In this document: positions 1-7,282 of the stretch, one piece after another | Numbering within the stretch: the first letter of the stretch is position 1 | Layout of the letters: every line of letters starts with the position of its first letter | Notes under the pieces: model-generated | The model's input: only the letters and a program-made list of their open reading frames with translations | What the model was told of the DNA's origin: nothing | The model's database searches: none | Origin: Oscillospiraceae bacterium | Lineage (GTDB): Bacteria > Bacillota > Clostridia > Oscillospirales > Oscillospiraceae | Direction of reading: 5' to 3' | Length of the DNA stretch: 51,015 nucleotides | NCBI GenBank assembly: GCA_017469795.1 | Contig: JAFUFT010000003.1 | Span: forward strand, 1 to 51,015 | Position numbers and translations under genes: made by a program

Positions 1-21
1 ATCTATATTTAGCGGCATAAT

Positions 22-98
22 AACCGCAAATTCCGGTCGGACGCTTTAGCGGCCTACCGAAATCTGCGGTTGCCACAGCGCCGCAGCGCTGTGAACTT
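22..98 (+). terminator. Structured left edge with terminator-like hairpin
   Basis: Two hairpins lie side by side. The first pairs 22-28 with 65-71 (7 bp) around an inner stem built on the CGC/GCG hairpin at 41-50. The second pairs 74-81 with 86-93 (8 bp, loop CGCA) and is followed by AACTTTTC. Read on the plus strand this fits the 3' end of a transcript from a gene left of the window. No coding sequence is supported in 1-168. Confidence 0.4.
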
Positions 99-168
99 TT
101 CTTTAATTATTTCACTGTCTACTTGACGGGGAGCGGTTCATCACTCCGAAGGGGGTTTGCCATTGGAA

Positions 169-1734
169 TCAGTATTCGATGATGTAACCCTGACGGCCGG
201 AATACTCGCTGACGGAATCGGTGGTGTCGTTATAGTACCAGGTGCCACCGACGTTGAACATGCACAGGTATTCCTCATCGCCGCCGCTGGGCTCGCCGTC
301 CATCCAAGCGGTGTAGCTGAAGCTCTCGCCGTTGTTCCATTCGTCATATTCCCAGTCGCCGCGAATGGCGTTGAGCCGCAGGAACACGACTCCGTTTTCA
401 GAGGCCACAGAAGCGGCCTTGTTGAATTCCGCTTCGGAGTTGATGGTGAGCAGATGCCCGCCGGCGCTGGCCGCAGCCTCATGGGCGCCCCACCAGCTGG
501 TGTCGCTGATGACCAATTCATATTTATGGCCGTCGAGCTCATAGGTAATGGGCTCCGGGGTCGGCGTGGGCGTGGGCTCCGGGGTCGGCGTGGGCGTGGG
601 CGTAGGCGTCGGAGTGGGTGTTGGCGTGGGGGTCGGCTCCGGCGTGGGAGTAGGCGTGGGGGTCGGAGTAGGCGTGGGGGTCGGAGTCACGACGACCTCT
701 TCTCCTTCTGCCACCGGAGTAGATCCGTTGGTGCCGGATCCGTTCGCACCTGAGCCGTTGGATCCGTTGGTGCCGGGGGCGCCGGAAACGGCGGAAGGAG
801 CGGATGCGGGAGAGGGCGGCGTCAGACCGTTGATCCCCGGCGCGGCGGAGGGACTGGCAGAGGGAGAGGGCGTAGCGGCCACGGTCTCCTTGAGACTGCT
901 CAGGCCTGCGATGGCGGTGGAGTTATTGGTGTCCAGCCGCTCGAGAATGGTGTTATAGTACGATTTGGCAGCCTCGGTATTGCCGTCCTCCTTGGCCTGA
1001 TCGCCCAGCTTCAGATAGCTGTCGATGGCGGAGCGCTTCAAAGTGCTGTCCTGGGTGTTGGCGTAGCCTTTGAGCCAGGTTTCCGCCGCACCCTGCAGGT
1101 TTCCGCTGGCCTCAAAGGAGCGGGCCATCAGATCATAGGCCTCCGGTGTGCCGGAGCCCTCCCGGAGCATCTGCTCCAGTTGGGCGATGGCTTCTTCGTA
1201 GTTCTGGTTGTCATAGGCTTCCTGGGCCAGCGCCATGGGGTCCTCCGCGGTGTTGCCGAGAATGCCCATGCGGAAAGCCATGATCACGCCGGCAGCCACC
1301 ACGGCGATCAGCAGCACGGCTGCCACAGCGGTGACAATGATGCCGGAATGGCCGGGCTCGTCGTCATCGCCAACGCCCTTTCCACCCATGGGAGGCGGTG
1401 CGCTTCCGCCGTCGTCATCTTCTATGGCAGACTCCGCCATGGCGCGAACCGCAGAGGGCGACTGAACCGGACGGAATCCCTGGCTGGTTCCGGGTTCCTG
1501 CCCGAGGGGACGGGGACCGTTTACCATACCGCCGCCGCTCTGATCCGGGCCCCTGTATTGGGGAGCGCCGGCCTGCGGTGCAGCGGGCTGGGTCTCGCTG
1601 TAGCGTTCGTAGGCGACAAAGTCCGTATTCTCTTCGGAAAACAGGTTGCCGCAAGAGGGGCAGAATTTAGCTGCCACAGAGACAGACTGCCCGCAGTGAG
1701 GACAAATTTTATAGATTGAGGATGTGTCAGCCAT
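169..1734 (-). CDS. Zinc-ribbon / TPR / C-type-lectin-like membrane protein
   Basis: This 521-residue protein is modular. It opens with a four-cysteine zinc ribbon (CPHCG at 11-15, CPSCG at 25-29). A Pro/Gly/Asp-rich linker follows, then one membrane helix (about 131-155), TPR-like helices (about 163-270), a Ser/Pro/Gly/Asn linker, a Thr-Pro repeat with a few Glu (about 350-395) and a C-type-lectin-like fold (about 400-521). The lectin call rests on the WWGAHEAAASAGGHLLTI block, the W...GEPSGGDEEYLC block and the late WYYNDT motif. The order predicts a cytoplasmic zinc ribbon and an outside TPR and lectin part. The ligand is unknown. It is monocistronic, divergent from the GH3 gene, and has its own promoter. 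Surface binding or sensing is inference. Confidence 0.8.
   Translation of the reverse strand: MADTSSIYKICPHCGQSVSVAAKFCPSCGNLFSEENTDFVAYERYSETQPAAPQAGAPQYRGPDQSGGGMVNGPRPLGQEPGTSQGFRPVQSPSAVRAMAESAIEDDDGGSAPPPMGGKGVGDDDEPGHSGIIVTAVAAVLLIAVVAAGVIMAFRMGILGNTAEDPMALAQEAYDNQNYEEAIAQLEQMLREGSGTPEAYDLMARSFEASGNLQGAAETWLKGYANTQDSTLKRSAIDSYLKLGDQAKEDGNTEAAKSYYNTILERLDTNNSTAIAGLSSLKETVAATPSPSASPSAAPGINGLTPPSPASAPSAVSGAPGTNGSNGSGANGSGTNGSTPVAEGEEVVVTPTPTPTPTPTPTPTPEPTPTPTPTPTPTPTPTPTPEPTPTPTPEPITYELDGHKYELVISDTSWWGAHEAAASAGGHLLTINSEAEFNKAASVASENGVVFLRLNAIRGDWEYDEWNNGESFSYTAWMDGEPSGGDEEYLCMFNVGGTWYYNDTTDSVSEYSGRQGYIIEY
551..690 (-). repeat. Thr-Pro coding repeat
   Basis: A degenerate hexanucleotide tract encodes alternating Thr-Pro with occasional Glu-Pro. 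It is a low-complexity spacer between the linker and the lectin-like domain and is likely to vary in length between strains. It also creates a spurious Val-Gly reading frame on the plus strand. Confidence 0.85.
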
Positions 1735-1775
1735 ATTATTCTTCCTTTCTTAATTGACATAACACCTGCCCGGCT

Positions 1776-1804
1776 ATTATAACACAGTTTTAGACGTTTG
1801 TCTT
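1776..1804 (-). promoter_or_regulatory. Promoter of the lectin-like gene
   Basis: The minus strand shows AAGACA, a 17-nt spacer and a perfect TATAAT, about 40 bp upstream of the start codon at 1734. The -35 box matches consensus at 4 of 6 positions. Confidence 0.55.
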
Positions 1805-1890
1805 GAAATTCTTTGAAATTTGTTGAAAAAAGCACAATTTTTTTTGAATCCCGAAATTTACAGAATATCGTCAGATTTTTGAAATTGCTG

Positions 1891-1926
1891 TGGAAAAACA
1901 TGCGGGAATGCGTTATACTATACGCA
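1891..1926 (+). promoter_or_regulatory. Promoter of the GH3 gene with dyad at -10
   Basis: TGGAAA, a 17-nt spacer and TATACT (1914-1919) precede the GH3 gene. TGCGT (1909-1913) and ACGCA (1922-1926) flank the -10 box symmetrically and could be a small operator. That regulatory role is a guess. Confidence 0.45.
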
Positions 1927-1954
1927 ACGGAATCCATAGAATGGAGGTTTTCCG

Positions 1955-3268
1955 ATGGGAAAACGTGTGTTGGTTTTTATTCTGCTGGCTGTTGTTGTGG
2001 TCGCGGGCGTTGCCGTTGGCGCCACGCTGCTGTTCCAGGATGGTTACAAAAACCTGGAGGCCCTTCAGGCCCAGGAGGCGGCCCGGGCGGAGCTTGGACT
2101 CGATGAAGAGCTGCCGGAGCCGATCAATACATTTGTCAATACGGATCAATCGGAGGAAGAACCTGCGGAGCGGGTGGAGGCCCCGGTCATCACCACAGAG
2201 GTGGGCGAGGACGTCAACCTCGTGAAGGCCCAGCAAACCGTAGCGAACATGACCCTGGAGGAAAAGATCTGCCAGATGATGTTCGTCACCCAGGAGAGCC
2301 TGACAGGATATACCAAAGTCACTCAGAGCGGAAGCGCCACCCAGGTTTCCTTCAATAAATATCCGGTGGGCGGCGTGGTCTACTTCGCGCAGAATCTGGT
2401 CACCATGGACCAGACCAAGACCATGATCTCCAACCTCCAGAATTACGCCCGGGAGCGTTCCGGATTCGGCCTGTTCATCGGCGTCGACGAGGAGGGCGGT
2501 TCTGTGGCCCGGCTGGCCGACAATCTGGGAACCACGGAGTTTGAGGATATGGCCGTATACGGCGCCACTGGAGATACCCAGCAGGCCTATGATATCGGAT
2601 ACACCATCTCGGAGGATATGCGCTCGCTGGGATTCAACGTGGACTTCGCGCCGGTGGCAGACGTGCTGACCAACCGGGAAAACACCGTGGTAGCGGACCG
2701 CAGTTTCGGCTCCGATCCCAAAATGGTGGCGGCCATGGTGAAGCAGGAGGTCCGGGGCTTTGTGGACGGCGGCGTGCTGTGCGCCCCCAAGCATTTCCCG
2801 GGACACGGCAGTACCGGCGAGGATACCCATGACGGCTTTGCGGCTTCCGCACGCACCACGGAGGAGTTGCAGAGCTGCGATCTCGTTCCGTTCCAGGAGG
2901 CCATCACGGCCGGCGCGCCGATGATCATGGTGGGCCATATGACCATGACGGAGATCGATAAGGACAACCCCGCCTCCCTGTCCAGTGCCATCGTCAACGG
3001 AATGCTTCGGGCCCAGATGGGATATGAGGGGATCATCATTACGGACGCGCTGAATATGGAGGCTATCACAGATCTCTATACATCCGGCGAGGCGGCAGTG
3101 AAAGCGGTTCAGGCGGGCTGCGATATGCTGCTGTGCGTGAACAATCTCAGCGGCGCCATCGAAGCGCTGACGGAGGCTGTGGAAAACGGAGAGATCTCCG
3201 AGGCCAGAATCGATGAAAGCGTCGTTCGGATCCTGACGGCGAAGTACCGTTACGGAATCGCTTCCTGA
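1955..3268 (+). CDS. Beta-N-acetylhexosaminidase, GH3 (NagZ-like)
   Basis: A 437-residue glycoside hydrolase family 3 enzyme, expected to release terminal beta-N-acetylglucosamine from muropeptides or other glycans. Residues 5-27 form a hydrophobic signal anchor. An acidic linker runs to about residue 90, and the rest is the catalytic barrel. KHFPGHG starts at residue 279 and is followed by ...EDTHD, which together form the NagZ-type His/Asp loop. The nucleophile Asp lies in TDALNM (about residue 364). The N-terminal anchor places it outside the membrane, as in Gram-positive NagZ/YbbD-type proteins rather than cytoplasmic E. coli NagZ. The start is supported by GGAGG just upstream. It is monocistronic with a strong terminator. 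The family call is firm; the natural substrate is inferred. Confidence 0.9.
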   Translation: MGKRVLVFILLAVVVVAGVAVGATLLFQDGYKNLEALQAQEAARAELGLDEELPEPINTFVNTDQSEEEPAERVEAPVITTEVGEDVNLVKAQQTVANMTLEEKICQMMFVTQESLTGYTKVTQSGSATQVSFNKYPVGGVVYFAQNLVTMDQTKTMISNLQNYARERSGFGLFIGVDEEGGSVARLADNLGTTEFEDMAVYGATGDTQQAYDIGYTISEDMRSLGFNVDFAPVADVLTNRENTVVADRSFGSDPKMVAAMVKQEVRGFVDGGVLCAPKHFPGHGSTGEDTHDGFAASARTTEELQSCDLVPFQEAITAGAPMIMVGHMTMTEIDKDNPASLSSAIVNGMLRAQMGYEGIIITDALNMEAITDLYTSGEAAVKAVQAGCDMLLCVNNLSGAIEALTEAVENGEISEARIDESVVRILTAKYRYGIAS

Positions 3269-3277
3269 TTATGAAAG

Positions 3278-3311
3278 AACAAAGGGGCAGGCAACTGCCC
3301 CTTTGTTTTTA
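3278..3311 (+). terminator. Terminator after the GH3 gene
   Basis: A 13-bp perfect stem (3278-3290 with 3295-3307) with a GCAA tetraloop is followed by a T run. Confidence 0.9.
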
Positions 3312-3333
3312 TAAAAAATTCACGAATTGCTGC

Positions 3334-3387
3334 TTTACAAACGACTGGAGTTGTGGTACAATCACAATATAAATAAGAATCATTCTT
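3334..3387 (+). promoter_or_regulatory. perR promoter with PerR/Fur-type box
   Basis: TTTACA (3334-3339), a 17-nt spacer and TACAAT (3357-3362) form a near-consensus sigma-A promoter. Just downstream, 3375-3387 is a perfect 6-1-6 palindrome, AAGAATcATTCTT. It has the core spacing of Per/Fur boxes and lies across the expected transcription start, so autorepression is likely. Confidence 0.75.
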
Positions 3388-3403
3388 GTTAAGGGTGGCT
3401 AAC

Positions 3404-3793
3404 ATGCAGCGATTCAGTAAAAAACGCGCCGCGATTTATGACTGTCTCTGCGGAACGAAAACGCATCCTTCGGCTGACTGGATCTATCAGCAGCTTCTGC
3501 CGGAATTCCCGGATCTGAGTCTTGCCACGGTATACCGGAATCTGGCCCAGCTCAAGGAAGCGGGCAGGATCCGTTCTGTGGGCACTGTGGCAGGGCAGGA
3601 GCGGTTTGACGCGGATCTGCATCCTCACGGGCATTTGGTGTGCCTCCGGTGCGGGGCCGTGGAGGATCTTCCGGATTCCGGCGTTTCCGAAGAACTGCGC
3701 CGCCGCGCGGAGGATGCATCCGGCTGGAGCGTTCGCGGAACCTCTCTGCGGCTGACCGGCCTGTGTCCTGCATGCCGCCGGACAACTTCTTAG
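3404..3793 (+). CDS. perR: Fur-family peroxide regulator, PerR-like
   Basis: A 129-residue Fur-family metalloregulator. The N-terminal winged helix ends with LATVYRNLAQL, the usual recognition-helix region. The C-terminal dimer domain carries RFDADLHPHGHLVC and a two-pair cysteine zinc site (CLRCG and CPAC). Asp occupies both places that distinguish PerR from Fur (RFD, and the D of GAVED), with His at the intervening ligand positions. This fits Fe/Mn-dependent peroxide sensing. The start chosen is the ATG with AAGGGTGG upstream; an in-frame TTG at 3386 lies inside the palindromic operator and is unlikely. The next gene is rubrerythrin, a classic PerR target in anaerobes. PerR rather than Fur or Zur is an inference from these residues and the context. 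Confidence 0.85.
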   Translation: MQRFSKKRAAIYDCLCGTKTHPSADWIYQQLLPEFPDLSLATVYRNLAQLKEAGRIRSVGTVAGQERFDADLHPHGHLVCLRCGAVEDLPDSGVSEELRRRAEDASGWSVRGTSLRLTGLCPACRRTTS

Positions 3794-3843
3794 ATGACGG
3801 GCAGATCCCGTTTCTATAATTTCTTACAATGGAGGTCAATATT

Positions 3844-4404
3844 ATGGCAAAGTTTTCATGTCCCGTTTGCGGTTACATTTTTGAGGGCGACGCAATCCCC
3901 GAGGGCTTCAAGTGCCCCCTGTGCGGCGTTCCCGGTGAGAAGTTCATCAAGATGGAAGAAGGCGCTGCCTATGCCGCCGAGCATGTGTTCGGTGTAGCCG
4001 CCAATGCGCCCGACGATATCAAGGCTGACCTGCGCTCCAACTTTGAGGGCGAGTGCTCTGAGGTCGGCATGTATCTGTGCATGGCCCGCGTTGCCTATCG
4101 GGAGGGCTATCCTGAGATCGGCGCGTACTGGGAGAAGGCAGCCTATGAAGAGGCCGAGCACGCCTGCAAGTTCGCGGAGCTGCTGGGCAGCGAGCTGGAG
4201 CCCAACATGACCGATTCCACCAAGAAGAATCTGGCGTGGCGGATCGACTGCGAGATCGGCGCCACCAACGGCAAGACCGACCTGGCTAAGCGCGCCAAGG
4301 CCCTGAACCTGGACGCCATCCACGACACCGTCCATGAGATGGCCCGCGACGAGGCAAGACACGGCAGAGCGATGCAGGGCCTGCTGGATCGGTATTTCAA
4401 GTAA
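3844..4404 (+). CDS. rbr: Rubrerythrin, reverse (N-terminal rubredoxin) type
   Basis: A 186-residue non-haem di-iron peroxidase that reduces hydrogen peroxide in the cytoplasm. The rubredoxin-like Cys4 iron site is at the N-terminus (CPVCGY at 5-10 and CPLCG about 18 residues later). The ferritin-like four-helix domain follows, with the carboxylate/His motifs EGECSEVGMYL, YEEAEHACKFAELL and ARDEARHGRAMQ. This is the reverse domain order compared with classical rubrerythrin, and it matches clostridial oxidative-stress rubrerythrins. The in-frame ATG at 3829 is part of the ribosome site; GGAGG at 3831-3835 points to the ATG at 3844. It lies 50 bp after perR with no terminator between, so the two are probably co-transcribed. 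Confidence 0.93.
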   Translation: MAKFSCPVCGYIFEGDAIPEGFKCPLCGVPGEKFIKMEEGAAYAAEHVFGVAANAPDDIKADLRSNFEGECSEVGMYLCMARVAYREGYPEIGAYWEKAAYEEAEHACKFAELLGSELEPNMTDSTKKNLAWRIDCEIGATNGKTDLAKRAKALNLDAIHDTVHEMARDEARHGRAMQGLLDRYFK

Positions 4405-4410
4405 GAACAG

Positions 4411-4707
4411 TCAAAAAGGACGAGGCTCATGCCTCGTCCTTTTTTCCTGCGTTTCGATCAGCCGCAGCTTTTCTGTTCGGGTCAGCTTCTTGATCTCCAG
4501 CTCCCGCCGGAGGGCGGCGCCTTTATCCGGCTGCGTTTCCCGATACCGGAGCGTCACCGGCAGGCGGCTGCGGGTGTATTTGGCGCCCCGGCCGCTGTTG
4601 TGGACCGCAAGCCGTGCCTCCGCGTCCCGGGCAATGCCGGTATAGAGGGTGCCGTCGGCGCATTCCAGCAGATACACCTCGTAGGAGCCGGGATCAGTGG
4701 GAGTCAA
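4411..4707 (-). CDS. GIY-YIG nuclease-domain protein (UPF0213/YazA type)
   Basis: A 98-residue single-domain GIY-YIG protein. The motif appears as YEVYLLECADGTLYTGIARD, followed by AVHNSGRGAKYTRSRLP and the Glu of LEIKKLTRTEKLRL. Small proteins of this family (YhbQ/YazA) have a predicted or weak nuclease fold and an unclear cellular role. The start overlaps the end of the GatD-like gene by 14 bp, so it is the last gene of the minus-strand minD operon. Its C-terminus is encoded by the bidirectional terminator. The family is clear; the function is not. Confidence 0.85.
   Translation of the reverse strand: MTPTDPGSYEVYLLECADGTLYTGIARDAEARLAVHNSGRGAKYTRSRLPVTLRYRETQPDKGAALRRELEIKKLTRTEKLRLIETQEKRTRHEPRPF
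4413..4444. terminator. Bidirectional terminator shared by convergent genes
   Basis: A 14-bp perfect stem (4413-4426 with 4431-4444, loop TCAT) has A and T runs on either side. It serves rubrerythrin on the plus strand and the GIY-YIG operon on the minus strand. It also encodes the last residues and stop codon of the GIY-YIG protein. Confidence 0.9.
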
Positions 4708-5419
4708 TGAAGGTCACCTTGGGGTTGCTGAATTCCTCCAGACGTTGCTCATAGGCGGCGATGGTCTCCTCCCGCAGGGCGGCCTTCGGCTCCGGCACAC
4801 CCATCAGGCCCATCAGATGCTCGGTGAAGAGCGGGTTCAGGATCAGCAGAGGCCCAAGCAGGTGGGTGCCGAAAAAGTTCTTCCGGCGGACGCCCTCCAG
4901 GGTGCTTTTCCGGTTGATGCCGGCGCCCTTTTCACAGGCCATGAAGTACCCGTCGCTGTTGTCTCCGTAAACCTGACTGAACTGGGACCGGAAGCCGACC
5001 ACCTGAATCCCGTCCACCGGGCCGATGTTCTTGCCGTTGTAGCGGTCGAACAGATCAACCTTCGTCGTCAGGTGGAACAGGCCCAAACCCGGGAACGTTT
5101 CTTTTGTAGTGAGGTTTTCGATGGAATCCGTGAACACCTCAAAGGCGTTGCCGGTGGCGAGGAACACGGTTCCGCTGTCGATCATCTCTTCAATCCGCGC
5201 CCGATAGGGCTCCAGCCAGCGGACAACCCGCTTCTGGGAGGCCTCGCTCATGGAGCCGAGGAACACCATGTCCACGTCGCTGTCGGCAAAACGGGGGCGC
5301 TCGTCAGTGATCTGCGTCTCCACAAACTCCGCCTCCGGCAGACAAAGACGCAGATAGTCCATGTTTTTGATGTCTCCGTAGAGATTGCAGAGCTTCGGAA
5401 ACAGAACTTCGATGGTCAT
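4694..5419 (-). CDS. GatD-like class I amidotransferase homologue lacking catalytic Cys and His
   Basis: A 241-residue protein homologous to GatD, the glutaminase subunit of the MurT/GatD lipid II isoglutaminyl synthase. The fold-level match is clear: LFPKLCNLYGDIKNM at the N-terminus, VVGFRSQFS, and a GT..L.GPLL..NP block. The nucleophile elbow, usually A-[IV]-C-G-G-Y-Q, here reads ATGNAFE, so Cys becomes Gly. The usual GTYLHGPLL reads GTHLLGPLL, so the His position becomes Leu, with a His two residues earlier. A classical glutaminase reaction is therefore not expected. Its ATG overlaps the MurT-like stop (4 bp), which indicates coupled translation and probably complex formation. Loss of activity is inferred from the motifs. 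Confidence 0.8.
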   Translation of the reverse strand: MTIEVLFPKLCNLYGDIKNMDYLRLCLPEAEFVETQITDERPRFADSDVDMVFLGSMSEASQKRVVRWLEPYRARIEEMIDSGTVFLATGNAFEVFTDSIENLTTKETFPGLGLFHLTTKVDLFDRYNGKNIGPVDGIQVVGFRSQFSQVYGDNSDGYFMACEKGAGINRKSTLEGVRRKNFFGTHLLGPLLILNPLFTEHLMGLMGVPEPKAALREETIAAYEQRLEEFSNPKVTFIDSH

Positions 5420-6795
5420 TGGTTCGCCTCCTCGATCCGCTTTTTGAGCAACGCTTCAACTTTCTTTGCTTCTTCCACCAGGTACAGGTCGTAGAGGATG
5501 AAGAAGCTGTCCGCATCCTCCGGAACCACATGGTTCACGGTGTCGAAGAGGTCCTCCGTAGTGACGATCTTGTCTTTGTCCACGCCGTCGATCATGCAGC
5601 GGACGATGTGATCCTTCCCCCGGGGGCCGCCGAAGATCAGCCGGGTGATGGAGGGATCGGCAAAGGCTGAGTAGTCGCAGTCATAGAGCCAGCAGACGTT
5701 TTCGGTGTGATCCACCATATAGTCGATCATCACGATGGCTGTCTTTTTTTCTCCCTCGGAGCAGCGCAGATAGTCAAACGCCCGGGAGCAGGCCACCGGA
5801 TTCCAGCTCTTGGCCAGCTGCATGGTGACGGGTTTGCCGCAGACGGTCTCCCGGTCAAAACGGGAGGACACGATATGGAGACTGGACAGTCCGGAGCGGA
5901 TTTGCTCCGGCGTCAGGCCGAATTCCGACAGCACCGCGATGGCGGCGGCAGTGTTGTACATATTGGTGATGTTGTCGTTGACCATGGGGTATGTCTCAGT
6001 ATTCTCCCGCTGAACCATGGTAAAGCACGCCTGATCCCGATCCAGTGCCGTGATCCGGTACTGCAGATCCGGGGAGCGGAAGTCGCAGGCGGAGCAGTGG
6101 ACCCGGCCAATGTGGTTGTAGCGCAGGTACTCGATCTCCAGCTCCTGCCCGCAGACGGGACAGTAGGTGATGTCCTTGAGCTCCGTCCCCTGGTGCTCAC
6201 CGCCGGTGCGGTACTCCACGCCGTAGAAGACCTTCTCGTTGGCGTCGCTGCCCAGTCCGGAACAAATGATGTCGTCGCCGTTGAGGATCAGGCGGGAACG
6301 GGCCGTGACGGCACTGGAGATGATATAGGTGATAAAGTCCGTGTTGGCGTTGCGGGTGACAGAGTCCCGCATGATATTGGTGCAGACGATATAGTCCGGT
6401 TCCAGATAGGGGTAGATCTTCAGAGAGCTGCGCTCGTCCACCTCCAAAACCGCCAGCTGCTTTTTCGCCCGGCCGGTGATTGTACTGTTGTCGATGAGGG
6501 TGCTGGCCACGCCGGCGTTGATATTGGAGCCGAGGCCGTTGTTGATCACGTCATAACCCGACGCGGTGAGAATGTCGGCCACCATGTTGCTGACGGTGGT
6601 TTTTCCGTTGGTCCCGGTCACGGCGATGATGGTTTCCGGCCGCCCGATATGACCCAGAAAATCCGGGCAGAGCTTGATCGCAACTTTCCCCGGCAGATAA
6701 CTGGCATTGCGGCCCAGAAGCCGAAGCCCCAGGCCGCACGTTTTTGCGGCCAGCAATGCCGCGAGAAATCTTATTTTACCCATGAATGAAGACAC
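5416..6795 (-). CDS. MurT-like Mur ligase homologue, divergent
   Basis: A 459-residue protein related to MurT. It has a Mur-ligase P-loop (VTGTNGKTTVSNMVADIL, about residue 59), a GLGSNINAG block, a NGDD motif, a Cys4 zinc ribbon insert (CPVCG...CSACDF), and a C-terminal DUF1727-like domain. ATP binding therefore looks intact. In the C-terminal domain the usual KNPAG-type motif reads KSWNPVACS, and the usual DG.DVSW.WD block reads DHTENVCWLYD. In characterised complexes a MurT aspartate completes the GatD catalytic centre. The altered motifs match the loss of GatD residues next door. A different acceptor or amino donor is possible. It sits 33 bp after the MGS-like gene in one operon. Confidence 0.8.
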   Translation of the reverse strand: MSSFMGKIRFLAALLAAKTCGLGLRLLGRNASYLPGKVAIKLCPDFLGHIGRPETIIAVTGTNGKTTVSNMVADILTASGYDVINNGLGSNINAGVASTLIDNSTITGRAKKQLAVLEVDERSSLKIYPYLEPDYIVCTNIMRDSVTRNANTDFITYIISSAVTARSRLILNGDDIICSGLGSDANEKVFYGVEYRTGGEHQGTELKDITYCPVCGQELEIEYLRYNHIGRVHCSACDFRSPDLQYRITALDRDQACFTMVQRENTETYPMVNDNITNMYNTAAAIAVLSEFGLTPEQIRSGLSSLHIVSSRFDRETVCGKPVTMQLAKSWNPVACSRAFDYLRCSEGEKKTAIVMIDYMVDHTENVCWLYDCDYSAFADPSITRLIFGGPRGKDHIVRCMIDGVDKDKIVTTEDLFDTVNHVVPEDADSFFILYDLYLVEEAKKVEALLKKRIEEANQ

Positions 6796-6828
6796 ATCCT
6801 TAGTATCGGTGAATTGGTATTGCCGGGC

Positions 6829-7245
6829 TCAGTAGAGCGGCGCATTCTTCCCGTTGCCCTCGCGCCAGTCCAGATCGCCCCGGTCCAGGCCCAGGATCAG
6901 CATTTCCGCGGTGGCCAGGTTGGTGGCATAGGGAACGTTGTGCATATCGCACAGCCGCTCGATCTGCAGCAGGTTCTGTTCCTGTACGGGGTCATTGATG
7001 CTGGGATTGGTGAAAAACAGAAGCAGATCGATTTCGTTATAGGCAATACGGGCGCCTACCTGCTGCTGGCCGCCCTGGGCCCGGGACAGGTAGAGCGTGA
7101 TCGGCAGGCCGGTTGCTTCCGCAACCAGACGGCCGGTGGTGCTGGTGGCAGACAGATTGTGTTTGGCGAGGATACCTTTATATGCAATACAGAATTGGAT
7201 CATCAGTTCTTTCTTTTTGTCTTGTGCCATGATAGCAATATTCAA
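6829..7245 (-). CDS. Methylglyoxal-synthase-like protein with altered active site
   Basis: A 138-residue protein with the MGS fold. Matching blocks are NIAIMAQDKKKELMIQFC, TSTTGRLV, GGQQQVGARI, LLFFTNP and VPYATNLATAEMLI. Against E. coli MgsA, His19 is Gln and Asp20 is kept. The catalytic Asp71 of GGDQQ is Gln, Asp91 of FFWDP is Asn, and the PHDPD loop with His98 and Asp101 reads PVQEQ. Conversion of dihydroxyacetone phosphate to methylglyoxal is therefore unlikely. The start is a TTG with GGGAGGA six bases upstream, and it aligns with the family N-terminus; the internal ATG at 7230 would cut into the first strand. It follows minD by 37 bp, which echoes the clostridial min-mgsA order. Confidence 0.82.
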   Translation of the reverse strand: MNIAIMAQDKKKELMIQFCIAYKGILAKHNLSATSTTGRLVAEATGLPITLYLSRAQGGQQQVGARIAYNEIDLLLFFTNPSINDPVQEQNLLQIERLCDMHNVPYATNLATAEMLILGLDRGDLDWREGNGKNAPLY

Positions 7246-7282
7246 ATTCGTTCCTCCCATCTCCGTCAAATCATTCCATAAC

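Noticed and set aside
551..690. CRISPR-like short repeats
   Set aside because: The units are contiguous hexamers without spacers and encode a Thr-Pro linker. The GPGG repeat at 14718-14835 is rejected for the same reason. No CRISPR array or cas gene was seen.
548..958. A Val-Gly repeat protein on the plus strand
   Set aside because: It is the complement of the Thr-Pro linker of the lectin-like protein.
4411..4444. Frameshift or truncation at the end of the GIY-YIG gene
   Set aside because: The gene ends inside the shared terminator hairpin, but its length is normal for the family; this is compact gene packing.
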